A stretch of DNA of 64,000 nt, from assembly GCA_030015575.1 (NCBI GenBank), contig JASDDO010000018.1:380675908-380739907 (forward strand), given 5' to 3'. The translations under genes and the position numbers were made by a program. Shown here piece after piece: positions 21,586 through 32,025 of the stretch. Origin of the DNA: Agapanthus africanus (lineage: Eukaryota > Streptophyta > Magnoliopsida > Asparagales > Amaryllidaceae). The notes under the pieces are model-generated. The model was not told the origin of the DNA. It did no database searches and was given only the letters and a program-made list of their open reading frames with translations. Numbering within the stretch: position 1 is the stretch's first letter; the number at the start of each line of letters is the position of its first letter.

Positions 21586-24498
21586 CTAGATCCCCAGAAT
21601 GTAGTTGGCATCGCCCAGGTCCTTCATGGAGAACCTCTGTGACAAGAATCCTTTGACTGACTGTAGCATAGGAATATCATTTCCTATTAGGAGAATGTCA
21701 TCCACGTACAAGACGAGGAATACCACAGTTCTCCCTATAATCTTACTGTAAATGCATGGTTCATCTGGGTTTTTGATAAAGCCGAATTCTTTGACAGTAT
21801 CATCGAAGCAGATGTTCCAACTCCGCGATGCCTGCTTCAGTCCATAGATGGACTTGAGCAACTTGCACACTTTACCGCTGCTCCCACTCTGAATGAATCC
21901 CTCCGGCTGATCCATATAGACGCACTCTTCTAAACTTCCATTCAGGAAATCCGTCTTTACGTCCATCTGCCAGATTTCATAATCGTGGAAGGCATCAATG
22001 GTAAGAAGGATCCGAATGGATTTGAGCATAGCCACTGGAGAAAAGGTCTCGTCATAGTCCAAACCAGGTCTTTGACGAAAACCCTTTGCAACAAGTCTAG
22101 CTTTATAGGTTTCAACCTGCCCATCTACACCAATCTTCTTTCTGAAGATCCATTTGCAGCCTACGGGTTTTACCCCTTCTGGAGCAAAGTCCAAAGTCCA
22201 AACTTTGTTGGTGTACATGGACTGCATCTCGGTCCGCATTGCATCCAGCCATTTTACCGAGTCACCGCTCTGAATGGCTTGCTGGAAGCTAGTAGGCTCA
22301 CCATAATCAATAGTGCAATCCTCTCTATCCTCGTCTATGAGAAAACCGTAGTATCTCTCGGGCGGATGAGACTGCCTACTACTCCTGCGGAGTGGTGCTG
22401 GGATGTCCGGTTCTCCTGAACCTTCTGGTTCCACTAAGGTTTCAGTAATAGCTCGTGGTTCTGGAATTTCTTCCAGTTCTATTGCGCTCCCACTTATCTG
22501 AATTTCCAAAAACTCAGTTTCCAAGAAGCGGGCATGACGAGAAAAAAAAACCTTTGGTTCCTCTGCGTAATAGAAAAGATACCCCTTGGAGTTCTTTGGG
22601 TATCCCACAAACTTACACTGTACTGAACGTGCCTCGAGCTTATCCGCATGCTGCTTTTTAACAAAAGCTGGACACCCCCATGTCTTAAAGTGTTTAAGAC
22701 AGGGTTTCTTCCTACTCCACATCTGATATGGTGTGGTAGGCACTGACTTAGTAGGAACTTGGTTCAAAAGATATGCAGCTGTTTCTAGTGCATAACTCCA
22801 GAAAGATCGCGGTAACTCAGCCTTACTCATCATGGAACGAACCATATCCAATAGGGTTCGATTCCGTCTTTCCGATACATCGTTGTGTTGTGGTGTGTAT
22901 GGAGGAGTAAGCTGAGAGAGAATTCCATTCTCTTTTAAGTAGTCCAGAAACTCGGCACTCAAGTATTCACCACCTCGATCAGATCTCAGTGTCTTGATAC
23001 TTTTGCCTGTTTGTTTTTCAACTTCATTCTTGTATTCCCGAAATTTCTCAAAGGCCTCGGATTTATGCTTCATCAAGAAGACATGTCCATACCTAGAGAA
23101 ATCATCTGTGAAAGTAATGAAATATGAATAACCACTTCGCGCATGTGTAGACATTGGACCACACACGTCACTGTGTATGAGTCCCAAGAGCTCGCTTGCT
23201 CTTTCTCCGTGTCCAGTGAACGGAGTCTTTGTCATCTTTCCCATGAGACAAGATTCACAAGTGGCATAAGACTGGTACTCGAACGGATCCAAGTATCCTT
23301 CTTTATGTAACTTTGTTAACCGTATCTCATTAATGTGACCCAGTCTACAATGCCATAAGAAAGCCTGATTTAATTCCGATGACTTTCTTTTAAGTGTGTT
23401 CTGGACACTGAAAACCTGAGCTTGATTCAATACGTATATCCCGTTTTTCAATGTACCTGACCCAATCAGAACTTGATTTAGGTGGATGTTGACTACATCG
23501 CTTACAAAAGTAAAATCATATCCTTCCTTAGAAAGTAAGGATACAGATATGATATTACAAGTCGCACCTGGTACATAAAAACAGTCACGCAGAATCAATA
23601 TCTGCCCAGTTGTCAGTCCAAGATGATATTCCCCTACGGATTCAGCGTACATGCTCATTCCGTTAGCAACCCTGAGAGTCATATCACCTATCTTGATAAC
23701 CCTACGGTTTCTCAGAGCCTGTAACGAATTACAGATGTGAGATCCTGATCCGGTATCCAATACCCAGGAAGTAGGGTTAACTGACATACAGTTCTCTATT
23801 ACAAACACACCCGAAGCCGAAGCCACAACATGCTTCGAATCCTGGCTACTGGCTTTGCTAGCCCTGCAATCCTTCTGCCAATGTTCATTCTCGTAACAAT
23901 AAGAACGTCCCTCTTTTACTTCATCCAGTCCCGAAACTTCTGCCCTTCCCTTTTCTTCTACTTCCCTGGTTTCCTTTAGGGTAGAAGGTAGAGGCTGTAG
24001 AACCAAGTCAGCATCTGACCCGTTCTTCAACGTGGTCTTCAGGCCCGTGAGCTCAAAATAGCTGGTCTCTATAAGGATGTTTCCCCCTACAGATGACCCG
24101 ATAGCCAACCTCGCAGGAAGCAATTCGTTCGAGGTCTCATATCTTGCGATACGAGATTGCTCTCCATATAAATCTTTGTTATGGAGGAAGATAGAAACTA
24201 AGTCCATCTTCTCGTGTTGCCTCTGGTATGCACCATCAACTGAGGCTAACACGAGGCACTTGGCTTTCGCACAGTCTTTTTCCGATGTTCTTCGGATATC
24301 AATATCCATGACAGGGGAAACTGGACCTGAGACGGCGGGGGTTGGATCAGTCAAGAGGTGTCCCAGCTTGTCATGGGCAATGGACATCTGGACAGACCTT
24401 TGCCAGTCATAACAGTCAGATTCAGTCATTTTATTATCTAGATGTACCCTAGGTGTGGTCACTGGGTCGCTGCAATTAAGAGAGAGAGAAGAAAACAC
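21586..24498 (-). CDS. Element 2 gag-pol: Gag, protease, integrase, RT
   Basis: A 970-codon frame. Residues about 24-170 are a shortened copia Gag. A damaged zinc knuckle follows (CYENEHWQKDC, lacking the CxxC spacing). Then come protease (WVLDTGSGSHIC, about 245), the pre-integrase domain (WHCRLGH, CESC), and integrase with IHSDVCG, LRSDRGGEY and PQHNDVSERRNRT. The last normally reads HNGVSE, so Gly is replaced by Asp. Reverse transcriptase has YKARLVAKGFRQ, MDVKTDFLNG (usually KTAFLNG) and an intact YVDDILLIG. The frame ends ...DANYILGI at TAG where the family continues with Gln, a C-to-T type change. By comparison with element 3 the usual gag ATG lies at 24462-24460 but reads GTG here. An upstream Met at 24498 and a downstream Met at 24429 are in frame. 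Confidence 0.93.
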   Translation of the reverse strand: MFSSLSLNCSDPVTTPRVHLDNKMTESDCYDWQRSVQMSIAHDKLGHLLTDPTPAVSGPVSPVMDIDIRRTSEKDCAKAKCLVLASVDGAYQRQHEKMDLVSIFLHNKDLYGEQSRIARYETSNELLPARLAIGSSVGGNILIETSYFELTGLKTTLKNGSDADLVLQPLPSTLKETREVEEKGRAEVSGLDEVKEGRSYCYENEHWQKDCRASKASSQDSKHVVASASGVFVIENCMSVNPTSWVLDTGSGSHICNSLQALRNRRVIKIGDMTLRVANGMSMYAESVGEYHLGLTTGQILILRDCFYVPGATCNIISVSLLSKEGYDFTFVSDVVNIHLNQVLIGSGTLKNGIYVLNQAQVFSVQNTLKRKSSELNQAFLWHCRLGHINEIRLTKLHKEGYLDPFEYQSYATCESCLMGKMTKTPFTGHGERASELLGLIHSDVCGPMSTHARSGYSYFITFTDDFSRYGHVFLMKHKSEAFEKFREYKNEVEKQTGKSIKTLRSDRGGEYLSAEFLDYLKENGILSQLTPPYTPQHNDVSERRNRTLLDMVRSMMSKAELPRSFWSYALETAAYLLNQVPTKSVPTTPYQMWSRKKPCLKHFKTWGCPAFVKKQHADKLEARSVQCKFVGYPKNSKGYLFYYAEEPKVFFSRHARFLETEFLEIQISGSAIELEEIPEPRAITETLVEPEGSGEPDIPAPLRRSSRQSHPPERYYGFLIDEDREDCTIDYGEPTSFQQAIQSGDSVKWLDAMRTEMQSMYTNKVWTLDFAPEGVKPVGCKWIFRKKIGVDGQVETYKARLVAKGFRQRPGLDYDETFSPVAMLKSIRILLTIDAFHDYEIWQMDVKTDFLNGSLEECVYMDQPEGFIQSGSSGKVCKLLKSIYGLKQASRSWNICFDDTVKEFGFIKNPDEPCIYSKIIGRTVVFLVLYVDDILLIGNDIPMLQSVKGFLSQRFSMKDLGDANYILGI

Positions 24499-26522
24499 TC
24501 AGCATGTGCTCTTGCAAGTTTAGATTGGTTTTTAATTTATCTAAACAGGATGGCTCCCACTGTCTCTCGAATCCCTCCTCAAACCATAAAGGAAGAATTA
24601 GTCGGGATCAATCTCACCGTACAATACTTACTTAACCGTTTAGCCAGGCCAGTGTCGGTACTTCGAGGGAGGTTTTCCAACGCTTTCGCGAAGTTCCTTA
24701 ATTAAGTAACCTATTTTCCCTGTGGGCGTAGACCCGCTAACACCTTTCTAGACACCTACTTGGTTTATAGCATTGATCGTTAAGTGAGAAAGTTCCCGAG
24801 GAGTAGCATATACTCACAGTAGGATCGGGATCCAAATATCATCGTGTGATAAAACTGAAGGAATCCTACCAGAATCATCACACTCCAAATGGTATGCAGC
24901 ACTAGCAAGTTTCAGTTTCTTTAGAAACTCCCGATGTGGATTTTTGCCCCATGCTCTTATGACCTTGACTAAGGCCAACAAATCATAAGTCATATGTCAA
25001 GTTCTACCCATCGTTGTCCAGGTTGATTTGAACCCACCCGTATATACCCTTGACTATGGCCAACAAAGTAATACGACTGTCCCAAACCAACGCATCTATC
25101 TATGCAACATATGAATACCCACCTGCTACCAAACACTGTGCCTTGACTAGGGCCAACAAACACAGCTTGAATACTGTTGGATATTCATATGAAACGACGG
25201 AGGGCAACGAATGGTTTTGGCAAAACCATGAACGTAGTGAACTTGATATAATCGATGGAACGAGATAGCTTTTAAAAGGAGTGGTTCAAGCTCCGCATTT
25301 AAAAGTTGGTTTTTGAAAAGAACCGAGTGGTTTTGAAAGCGTTCCAACGACTTTTACCTGGTTTATTTTCTTGCATTAATTTTAATGCGTCCCATCATTT
25401 AATCCTACCATTGCAGAAAACAACGAAAATATGACGTACGCTTACGCCATCCGCATTCGCCACGGGGTCCCGTCATCACCCGTTAGGTTACTTAACTAAC
25501 GACAGAGCGGGGGCTGGACTAGCGCTGATGCAAAACATAAGCAACGCCTAAATAGATATCATATATAGATATATACATTCGTCAGATGCAATGATTGCCA
25601 TTCCAGATCACAGATGAACACTTTGGATATACTAGAAATTCGCGATTCGTTCGAGCCTGCAACGAAAAGCGGATTACACGGTCGCGATGAATAGCCAATA
25701 CCCCTCCCTAGACCCCTACGGGTGCGGCAAACTACCCGCCAAGTACCCGAAGCGAAGCAACCTCCCTCAACAACGTGAGTAGGCCACTCGGCACTTCGAG
25801 ATACCCGGTAGTTTGTGCACCCCACCTTGGGTCTATCCTAGGAGCAAAAATAGTAAAAGAAATTATACAATGGCGACTACAACCTCATCCCGGATGTGCG
25901 GCCATAAAATAATATTACATCAATTACAAATTTTACATGAATGAAAGAAAAAGAAACTCTTATCTCACATCCACCCGACTATTCATCCGCGACAATCCAA
26001 CGAGTTCATATACACAAACCATCAACATTACAGATCACAGATATGCATAACCCCCACTAATCGACGTATAGCGATTAGCAGACGTTCAATACATATATCA
26101 CATCACAGATAATATCCATTAGCCAAAGTCTACAGAAAATCGACCAAAAATACGGATTTGTAACCACCCCAAAAACAAACTTGTTCTCTGGAAATTCTGG
26201 GCAGAAACAAACCATCTCAAAAATCACAAAACACCAACAGAAGAAAACTGCAGGAGAAACGATCCACGGCCGAGTCAATTCGGCCGCGGATCCGCGGCAG
26301 GAGCAAGATCTTGCCGCGGATCCGCGGGGAGTTGGTCGACTCACTGGATCGTTTTTCTTGCCTGTTCTTAGAAAAGCCTGAGCTGATTTTTAGTATATGA
26401 TTTATTATGTTTTGAGCAGAAATAAAAATCGGCAGAAACTTGAATTTTCCGGGGTGTTTTGCGGTTTTTTGTCTGGTCGGAATTCTAGATACTTTGCTAA
26501 CTTGCTAGTTTATGTTTAGCCT
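24499..26522 (-). other. Element 2 untranslated leader
   Basis: Roughly 2 kb between PBS and gag. It contains the CGTTAG/CTAACG hairpin at 25481-25501 and a long stem-loop with CAAACTACC at 25728-25736 and GGTAGTTTG at 25807-25815. It also contains three repeated 'ccttgac(t/g)a.ggccaac' words (24960-25160). A long leader with conserved structure suggests a packaging or translation signal rather than a gene. Confidence 0.7.
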
Positions 26523-26535
26523 GGCTCTGATACCA
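26523..26535 (-). other. Element 2 primer-binding site
   Basis: On the minus strand TGGTATCAGAGCC, complementary to the 3' end of initiator tRNA-Met, one base from the 5' LTR. Confidence 0.95.
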
Positions 26536-26536
26536 C

Positions 26537-28725
26537 TGTAAGTCCACGTTGTTCACCCCGGTTCTTACGGGGAGGCGGAAACGGCGAAAAACAATTTTTG
26601 GCGCGCAAAGACAACATGGACTAAAAGAAGGATCTTTGCTAAACTACAAACTAGCAAACTACATGAGGTGCTATCTACTATGCCATAGAGATTATACCTC
26701 ATGATACCGGTCCTTCGGGTCTTCTCTCCGCTGTCCTGCTCGTCCATCCAAGCTCCGAGGATCGATCCGGATCTTGGTCACCTCCGCGGCCTTCTTGAGT
26801 CGAAGACGATCCACCCGAGAGTTGTGCTCCGAGCTCCACCTCGAGCCGAGGCAACTAGGGCAACAAGATCGCTAGTCTTGATGTCCTAGGATGTGTAGAA
26901 GAGGTAGATGGAAGTGTTTGTCTATTTGGATCCTTTTTCTCTCAACACATAAGATCAAATGAATTTTCAAGAGGAGGAAGATGAAGCTAGCAACCATGGA
27001 GCTTTTTCATTTCTCTTCACAAGAGAGAGAATGAGAAATCAAGAATGAATTAAGAAAATGAACCATGGTTCAATAATACACCACTATCATCATTACTAAT
27101 CTTTTCAAGATAAAGTTGATGGCAACAATTGATTTGACCATTTTCATAACCCAAAAATAAAAAGAAATCCAAAGAAAACTCTAGACCTCTCATGAAGGTC
27201 CAAGTCAACTTTGGTCAAACAGTCAACAAAGTCAAGTGTGGTCAAGTATGGTCAAATGGTCAAAGCAAATAGCCATCACATAATTATCACTGAAAAGATC
27301 AGTAAATAATGTCCCTGGCTCATAATGGTTTTGACCGAACGAACTGCCAAAACCCTAATGAGTCCGCCTCAAAATGGTTTTGACCGAATCAACTGTCAAA
27401 ACCCTAATGAGGCACCTCCTCCTTCTTCGCTCCTCAAAACTGTGCATACACACCCGCATCCGCATTCCGTAGAATGCGAATGCACAGAAGACAAAACAAA
27501 TCCATCCGTGCAATACTAGGATCCGGCTTAAACCAAAGCCCACTAGTATTGCCTGCCCGAACAGCATACGCACACAAGTGCATGTAAGTGATCGTAGCCC
27601 TGCCGTAAAACCATACGGCCTCTACACGTTTCGCTCAGTGTAGGGAAACTCTCTGTGTGGGACTCTAAAGACTCGACACTACGCTGGCAGTGGGTTTAAC
27701 CACAGACCGCAAGCGGCACTAGCTGTACGTAACGGTCTCCAGGTAGATGTCGATAAGAAGGCCGATGAGGTAAACCCATCCGAACTCCTACTAAGACTGT
27801 ATGTGACAATCTCCGTACAGTCCGGTCCGTTCGTCTGAGAACATCGCATGGCGGGCCTAGGGGGTGGCAAACGTCAGTCCCCTAATAGCGGTACAAGTCG
27901 TGTCGGAGTGTAGCCCAGAACACCCTGAGATAACACTGGAAACCTACCAGTCTATCTCGCTTGCCCTGGCCAGGGACTACATGTGTAATGGCTCTCCTAG
28001 ACACAGCGCGATATCAACCCCCAATACCGGGAGAGACGAATCCTGTCTAACAGTCACTGCCTCCAAGTGCTTCGGGACTGCATCCAACTACTACCTGTTT
28101 GCACGACTCCTTTGAGCCGTGGTAGGGTAGTAATCTAAGTACAGTGGGAACACACTCGAGGCGAAGTGACAGTGTCAAGTCGGCGGACTAAGCTGTACTC
28201 ATGTCACCTGAGAACTGATAACTGACGATAGGTGTAATACCAACCAACAGTTCCCGACGAGTCCTGTCCAGTATACTCGTAACAGATTTGGCAGAGTGGC
28301 TCCTCATTTCTTGTATGTCAAAACCTAACGAGCACCCGTATACTTTCTCCAGTACGACGTACTGATGGCTGTGGGACAGACCATCTCCCCAGCTGGGATG
28401 AGAAGCACATACGCTAGTCTACTCCGGAATATCGATGCCCTGTCTCGATAGTCCTACGACTAGGGACCTGTATAAGGATGTGCTTATAGATTGCCCAGCC
28501 CCCACTAGTGTGACTGCTATCACAACGCTGGTAATCAAGCAAAGATCCTAAGGGCTCTACTAATATGTGTAAGCGATATGCTAAAAGAAACACATGCACA
28601 TATTGAAGCAGAGACAAACCAAGTAGCATACTACCATTTTGAGCAAGATTGTCTATACAACTGTGAATATCCCAAGCTTCCATCAAGTAATATACAAACT
28701 AGTATGATACAGTAATGGCCTCTAG

Positions 28726-28735
<10 letters not shown>
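26537..28735 (-). repeat. Element 2, 5' LTR
   Basis: Starts TGTAAGTCC and matches 18546-20707. It carries an extra 41 bp at 28284-28324. The expected last bases (..CACTAACA) are missing: after GGGCATAT the sequence runs into an (AT)n tract. Confidence 0.9.

Positions 28736-28777
<42 letters not shown>
28729..28777 (+). repeat. (AT)n microsatellite at element 2 end
   Basis: An uninterrupted AT run of about 49 bp that replaces the terminal bases of the element 2 5' LTR and joins the TA-rich target site in element 1. Confidence 0.92.
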
Positions 28778-28778
<1 letters not shown>

Positions 28779-28780
28779 CA

Positions 28781-29912
28781 TTCATCCCAGATATAAGCAA
28801 TATCACAGAATCTCAGTAAGCAATACAGAATGGTGGATAATCTTGGAGCCTCGGGTTTCATTTGAGCCGCAAATGAGATATGTTGTTCCCAGTCGTATGG
28901 ATAGCCCGTGTAATGAAAATCTGGACCCCTACGAGCGCGGCAAGTTACCCTCCAATTCCAGAAGTGAGGCAACCCCAATCAATAAAGTGAATGGGCCACC
29001 CAGCACTTCACGGAATCCGGTAACTTGAGCGCTCCACCGTGGGTCATCCTATACCCCCTACGAATGCGGTGAATAGCCCGCCAATTCTAGAGTAAGGCCC
29101 TCTCCGTATCAACGCCATGAAATGCGGGCCCATTGCCCTCTAGAACCCGGCTATTCGTGCACTCCACCATGGGGTAATCCTAATACAGAAAATAAAAATA
29201 TATATACAATGGCGACACCGACCTCAACCCGGTCGTGCTCCAATAAAAAAATATACAATCTGGCAGAGACGGCTGTCCATATGTCGGACGCTCGTCCCGC
29301 AATAACAAATATACAAATGAATCTGAACTGTACAACTATCATTGCACTACTGGCTATCCACCATGACAATCCAACCACAATATCAGCACAAACATAGAAC
29401 ATCAACGTGAATGTCATGTTCACAAACCCGTCTAATAGAACATATAGTAATTAGTCGGGTTATACCGCTTGAATGACATTCACGGTCGCAGATATATTCA
29501 CATGCACTGATAAACATGAACTTAAAATTTCGATCGACTAAACATTTCCAAATTGGCCCCAAATGCAATCCAGCACTCAAACAAATTTGGGCAAAAACCA
29601 TACATACAAAAAATCAAATTTCCATTAAATAGAGTGCCAGATGAAATTTGGCACAAAATGACCACTAAACGGCCGCACAACCGCGGCCAATGTGTATGGT
29701 ATGCCGCGGTTCCGCGGCAATACTAAGGGATCAAGTGCTCAAATTTCTTCTGGTGTCCTATATGTGCCTGCACGTATTTTTAATACCTCTGAAATATTTT
29801 TTGAACACGTTTTAAATCGACAGCAAACACATCGAAACGAAAATACAATTCGGAAAATTGGTCGATCGATATTTTAACCTTATGCAAACTAGCTAGTAAT
29901 GGTTTATGGGGT
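28781..29912 (-). other. Element 1 untranslated leader, outer part
   Basis: Sequence between the element 2 insertion point and the element 1 PBS. It includes two copies of a structured module (28941-29027 and 29071-29156). Farther right the region is AT-rich with no reading frame of note. Confidence 0.7.
28941..29156 (-). other. Two tandem stem-loop modules in element 1 leader
   Basis: Module a pairs CAAGTTACC (28941) with GGTAACTTG (29019-29027), plus GAAGTG with CACTTC. Module b pairs GAATAGCC (29071) with GGCTATTC (29149-29156) and TTCTAGAG (29085) with CTCTAGAA (29138). The arm sequences differ between modules but remain complementary. Homologous modules are in elements 2 (25728-25815), 3 (about 34713-34805), 4 (39270-39357 and 39399-39485) and 6 (53314-53405). 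Confidence 0.8.
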
Positions 29913-29925
29913 GGCTCTGATACCA
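29913..29925 (-). other. Element 1 primer-binding site
   Basis: Minus-strand TGGTATCAGAGCC (initiator tRNA-Met type), immediately adjoining the 5' LTR that starts at 29926. Confidence 0.95.
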
Positions 29926-31959
29926 TGTTGGGTTATGATAGCGTCCTGGCTATCAACCGTGGCCGGTACGGAACAAAAACTGGCGTTTAAAAATTTTGAT
30001 GCTAACGAATCCGTCAAGATCGAACCATAAACCTTTACTAGCAAACTATAAAAGCTAAACTATAAGGTTAGAAGGGTTATACCGAATGAACCAAGTCCTT
30101 CGGTCTTCTACCATCTTCCCAAGCTTCTTGAGGTGTCCTGAACTGAACTTGGTCACCGATCTTCCTTTGTCGATGATGATCCACCCGAGGGAGATGATGC
30201 AGGCTCCAGCTTCGCCTAGTGAAGTAACTGACGCTCCAAGGTTGCTAGAAATAGAGTGTGGGGTGTAGGAATACCTCACTATCTTTTTCCCTCATACCTC
30301 GTGCTCAAATAAGCAATCAAAGTAGAAGATAGAGGATGTGAGGAAAACTATGGCTTGAGCAACTCAAGAAAAACTAAGTCTCCAAGAGAGTGTGTATGAA
30401 TGAATGTGAGTGTGTTGTTGAGAATGTAGAAGGAATGGCTAAGTCTTTTGAACCATGGAAAATATCTCATCTCATTTAACAATAAACAATGAAGAGCCAT
30501 ACCTCTCTACATATCCCAACATGCTCATGTCACCTCACCTCTCCCCTGCATTTCCTAATGATTTTCTAAAAAGGAAAATCATATAATGAGGTATCAATCT
30601 TTTAGAAGATATTCCGTATAAATACGAAATACAACCCGGTATACGTATCGAAATACATATACGCGTATTCGTATAAAAATACGAATAGCCAAGAGAGAAA
30701 ATGAATAGTGAACAATAATACTAGAATACATATATATATATATATATAAATTATTAAATCAAAACTTGATTTAATAATCCGGCTCAATCCTAAACCTCTA
30801 GTATTATCAACCGTCCGATGAAAGTCTGTGTAGCCTGTACACATATTTAATCGGACATCTGTATGTACCAACATACGTCATATATATCATATCTCCTGAA
30901 CCGTGACAACCCTCTGTGTGGGACTCTAAAGACTCGTCAATACGCTGGCAGTGGGTTTAACTACATGCACGTCAGCGACACTAGCTGTACGTAACGGCTA
31001 CCCAGGTATTGAGCGAAAGGAAGGCCGACGAGCAAACTCATCCAAACCCCTACTGAGCCTGTCAGTGACAATATCCGTACAGTTCTGTCTATTCATCTAA
31101 GAATATCGCATATCGAGTCTAGGGGGTGGATAAAGTCAGACCCAAAATAATGTGATATTTCGTGTCGGTATGAAGCCCATCACCAAATGAGAAACTACTG
31201 ATCCAAATCAGTAATTCTCGACTACCTTGGCCAAGGATTTTTGGTGATGGCCACCCGTGCACCGTGCGACATCAACCCCCAATACCGGGAGAGACGAATC
31301 CCCGACGATCCGCTTACTGCCTCCATGTAGCTCGGGGTTGTATCTAACTAAAACTTGTTTGCACGACTCCTTTGAGCCGTTGTAGGGTAGTAATCAAAGC
31401 ACAGTAGGAACTCACATGTGAAAAATGACGATCACAGGTTGACAGACTAAACAGTACACATGTCACCTGGGAACTGCTATCTGACAATAGGTATAAAACC
31501 AACTAGCATGTTCCCGACGAGTCCGTCCAGTGTACTCATAACCCAATGAGCACCTGTATACTATCTTAGGTGACTAACTGACACCAATAGATTATGAGAC
31601 CGGCCACCGCCCTTCGTCAGGGTCTCGATAAGTATACACTAGTCTACTCTGGAGTATCGATGCCCGGTCTCGATACTCCCTTGACTAGGAACATTTAAGG
31701 ATGTGCTTATAGACCACCCAGCTCCCACGTATATGATCTCCATCATAATGCTGGTAGTCAAGCAAGAATCCTATGGGCTCTATCAACATGTAATAGTGAT
31801 CTGTAATACCACATAATGCATATACATGATGATAAAGGCAAACCAGATAGCATACTATCATCTCGAGTAAGACTATTCTACCCGTATAGGTCCTCTCTCA
31901 ATCATCACAATCGTGTGTCTGCGATTACAATAATTGACTTGAGGGCACTATAACCAACA
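29926..31959 (-). repeat. Element 1, 5' LTR
   Basis: 2034 bp, plus-strand ends TGTTGGGTTATGATAG and CACTATAACCAACA. It is the partner of 11879-13917, with many scattered substitutions. A TA-rich run lies at about 30730-30748. Confidence 0.92.
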
Positions 31960-32025
31960 TCATCATTAGGCCGCCGGGCAGCTTCCTGCCCAGCCCGTCC
32001 ACCACGGGTAGCTTCCTGCCCAACG
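31960..32025 (+). mobile_element. Gypsy A tandem-repeat fragment, last piece
   Basis: TCATCATTAGGCCGCCGGGC and the CCCGTCCACCACGGGTAG variant unit resume exactly where element 1 interrupted them at 11878. This piece ends CCCAACG, where element 3 begins. Confidence 0.9.

Larger units (their letters stand above)
18546..28780 (-). mobile_element. Copia element 2 (minus), nearly complete, nested in element 1
   Basis: LTRs at 18546-20707 and 26537 to about 28735 are very similar by eye. PBS complement GGCTCTGATACCA lies at 26523-26535, and polypurine tract complement ATCTCCCACTTG at 20708-20719. Gag-pol reads from about 24462 to 20722 in one frame apart from one stop. It inserted into the simple-repeat stretch of element 1's leader. 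Target duplication cannot be read because (TG)n and (AT)n runs abut both ends. It shares LTR ends with element 3 (TGTTAGTG..ATGCCCTAGAGGCCATTA). The lineage looks Angela- or TAR-like, but I am not certain. Confidence 0.9.
11879..31959 (-). mobile_element. Copia element 1 (minus), split by element 2
   Basis: Bounded by two similar LTRs (11879-13917 and 29926-31959), each TGTTG...CAACA. The flanking 5-mers are TTATC on the left and TCATC on the right; the intact array unit reads TCATC, so the left copy carries one substitution. In element orientation: 5' LTR 31959-29926, PBS 29925-29913, leader, insertion of element 2, leader, decayed gag-pol, a purine-rich tract, then 3' LTR 13917-11879. The LTRs differ by several percent by eye, so this insertion is older than elements 2 and 6. 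It has no intact reading frame. Confidence 0.88.

Noticed and set aside
21985-22661. Plus-strand frames of 68-144 codons
   Set aside because: They are shadows of the minus-strand element 2 pol.
29913-29925. tRNA-Met gene piece
   Set aside because: A 13-bp primer site beside an LTR, not a tRNA gene.
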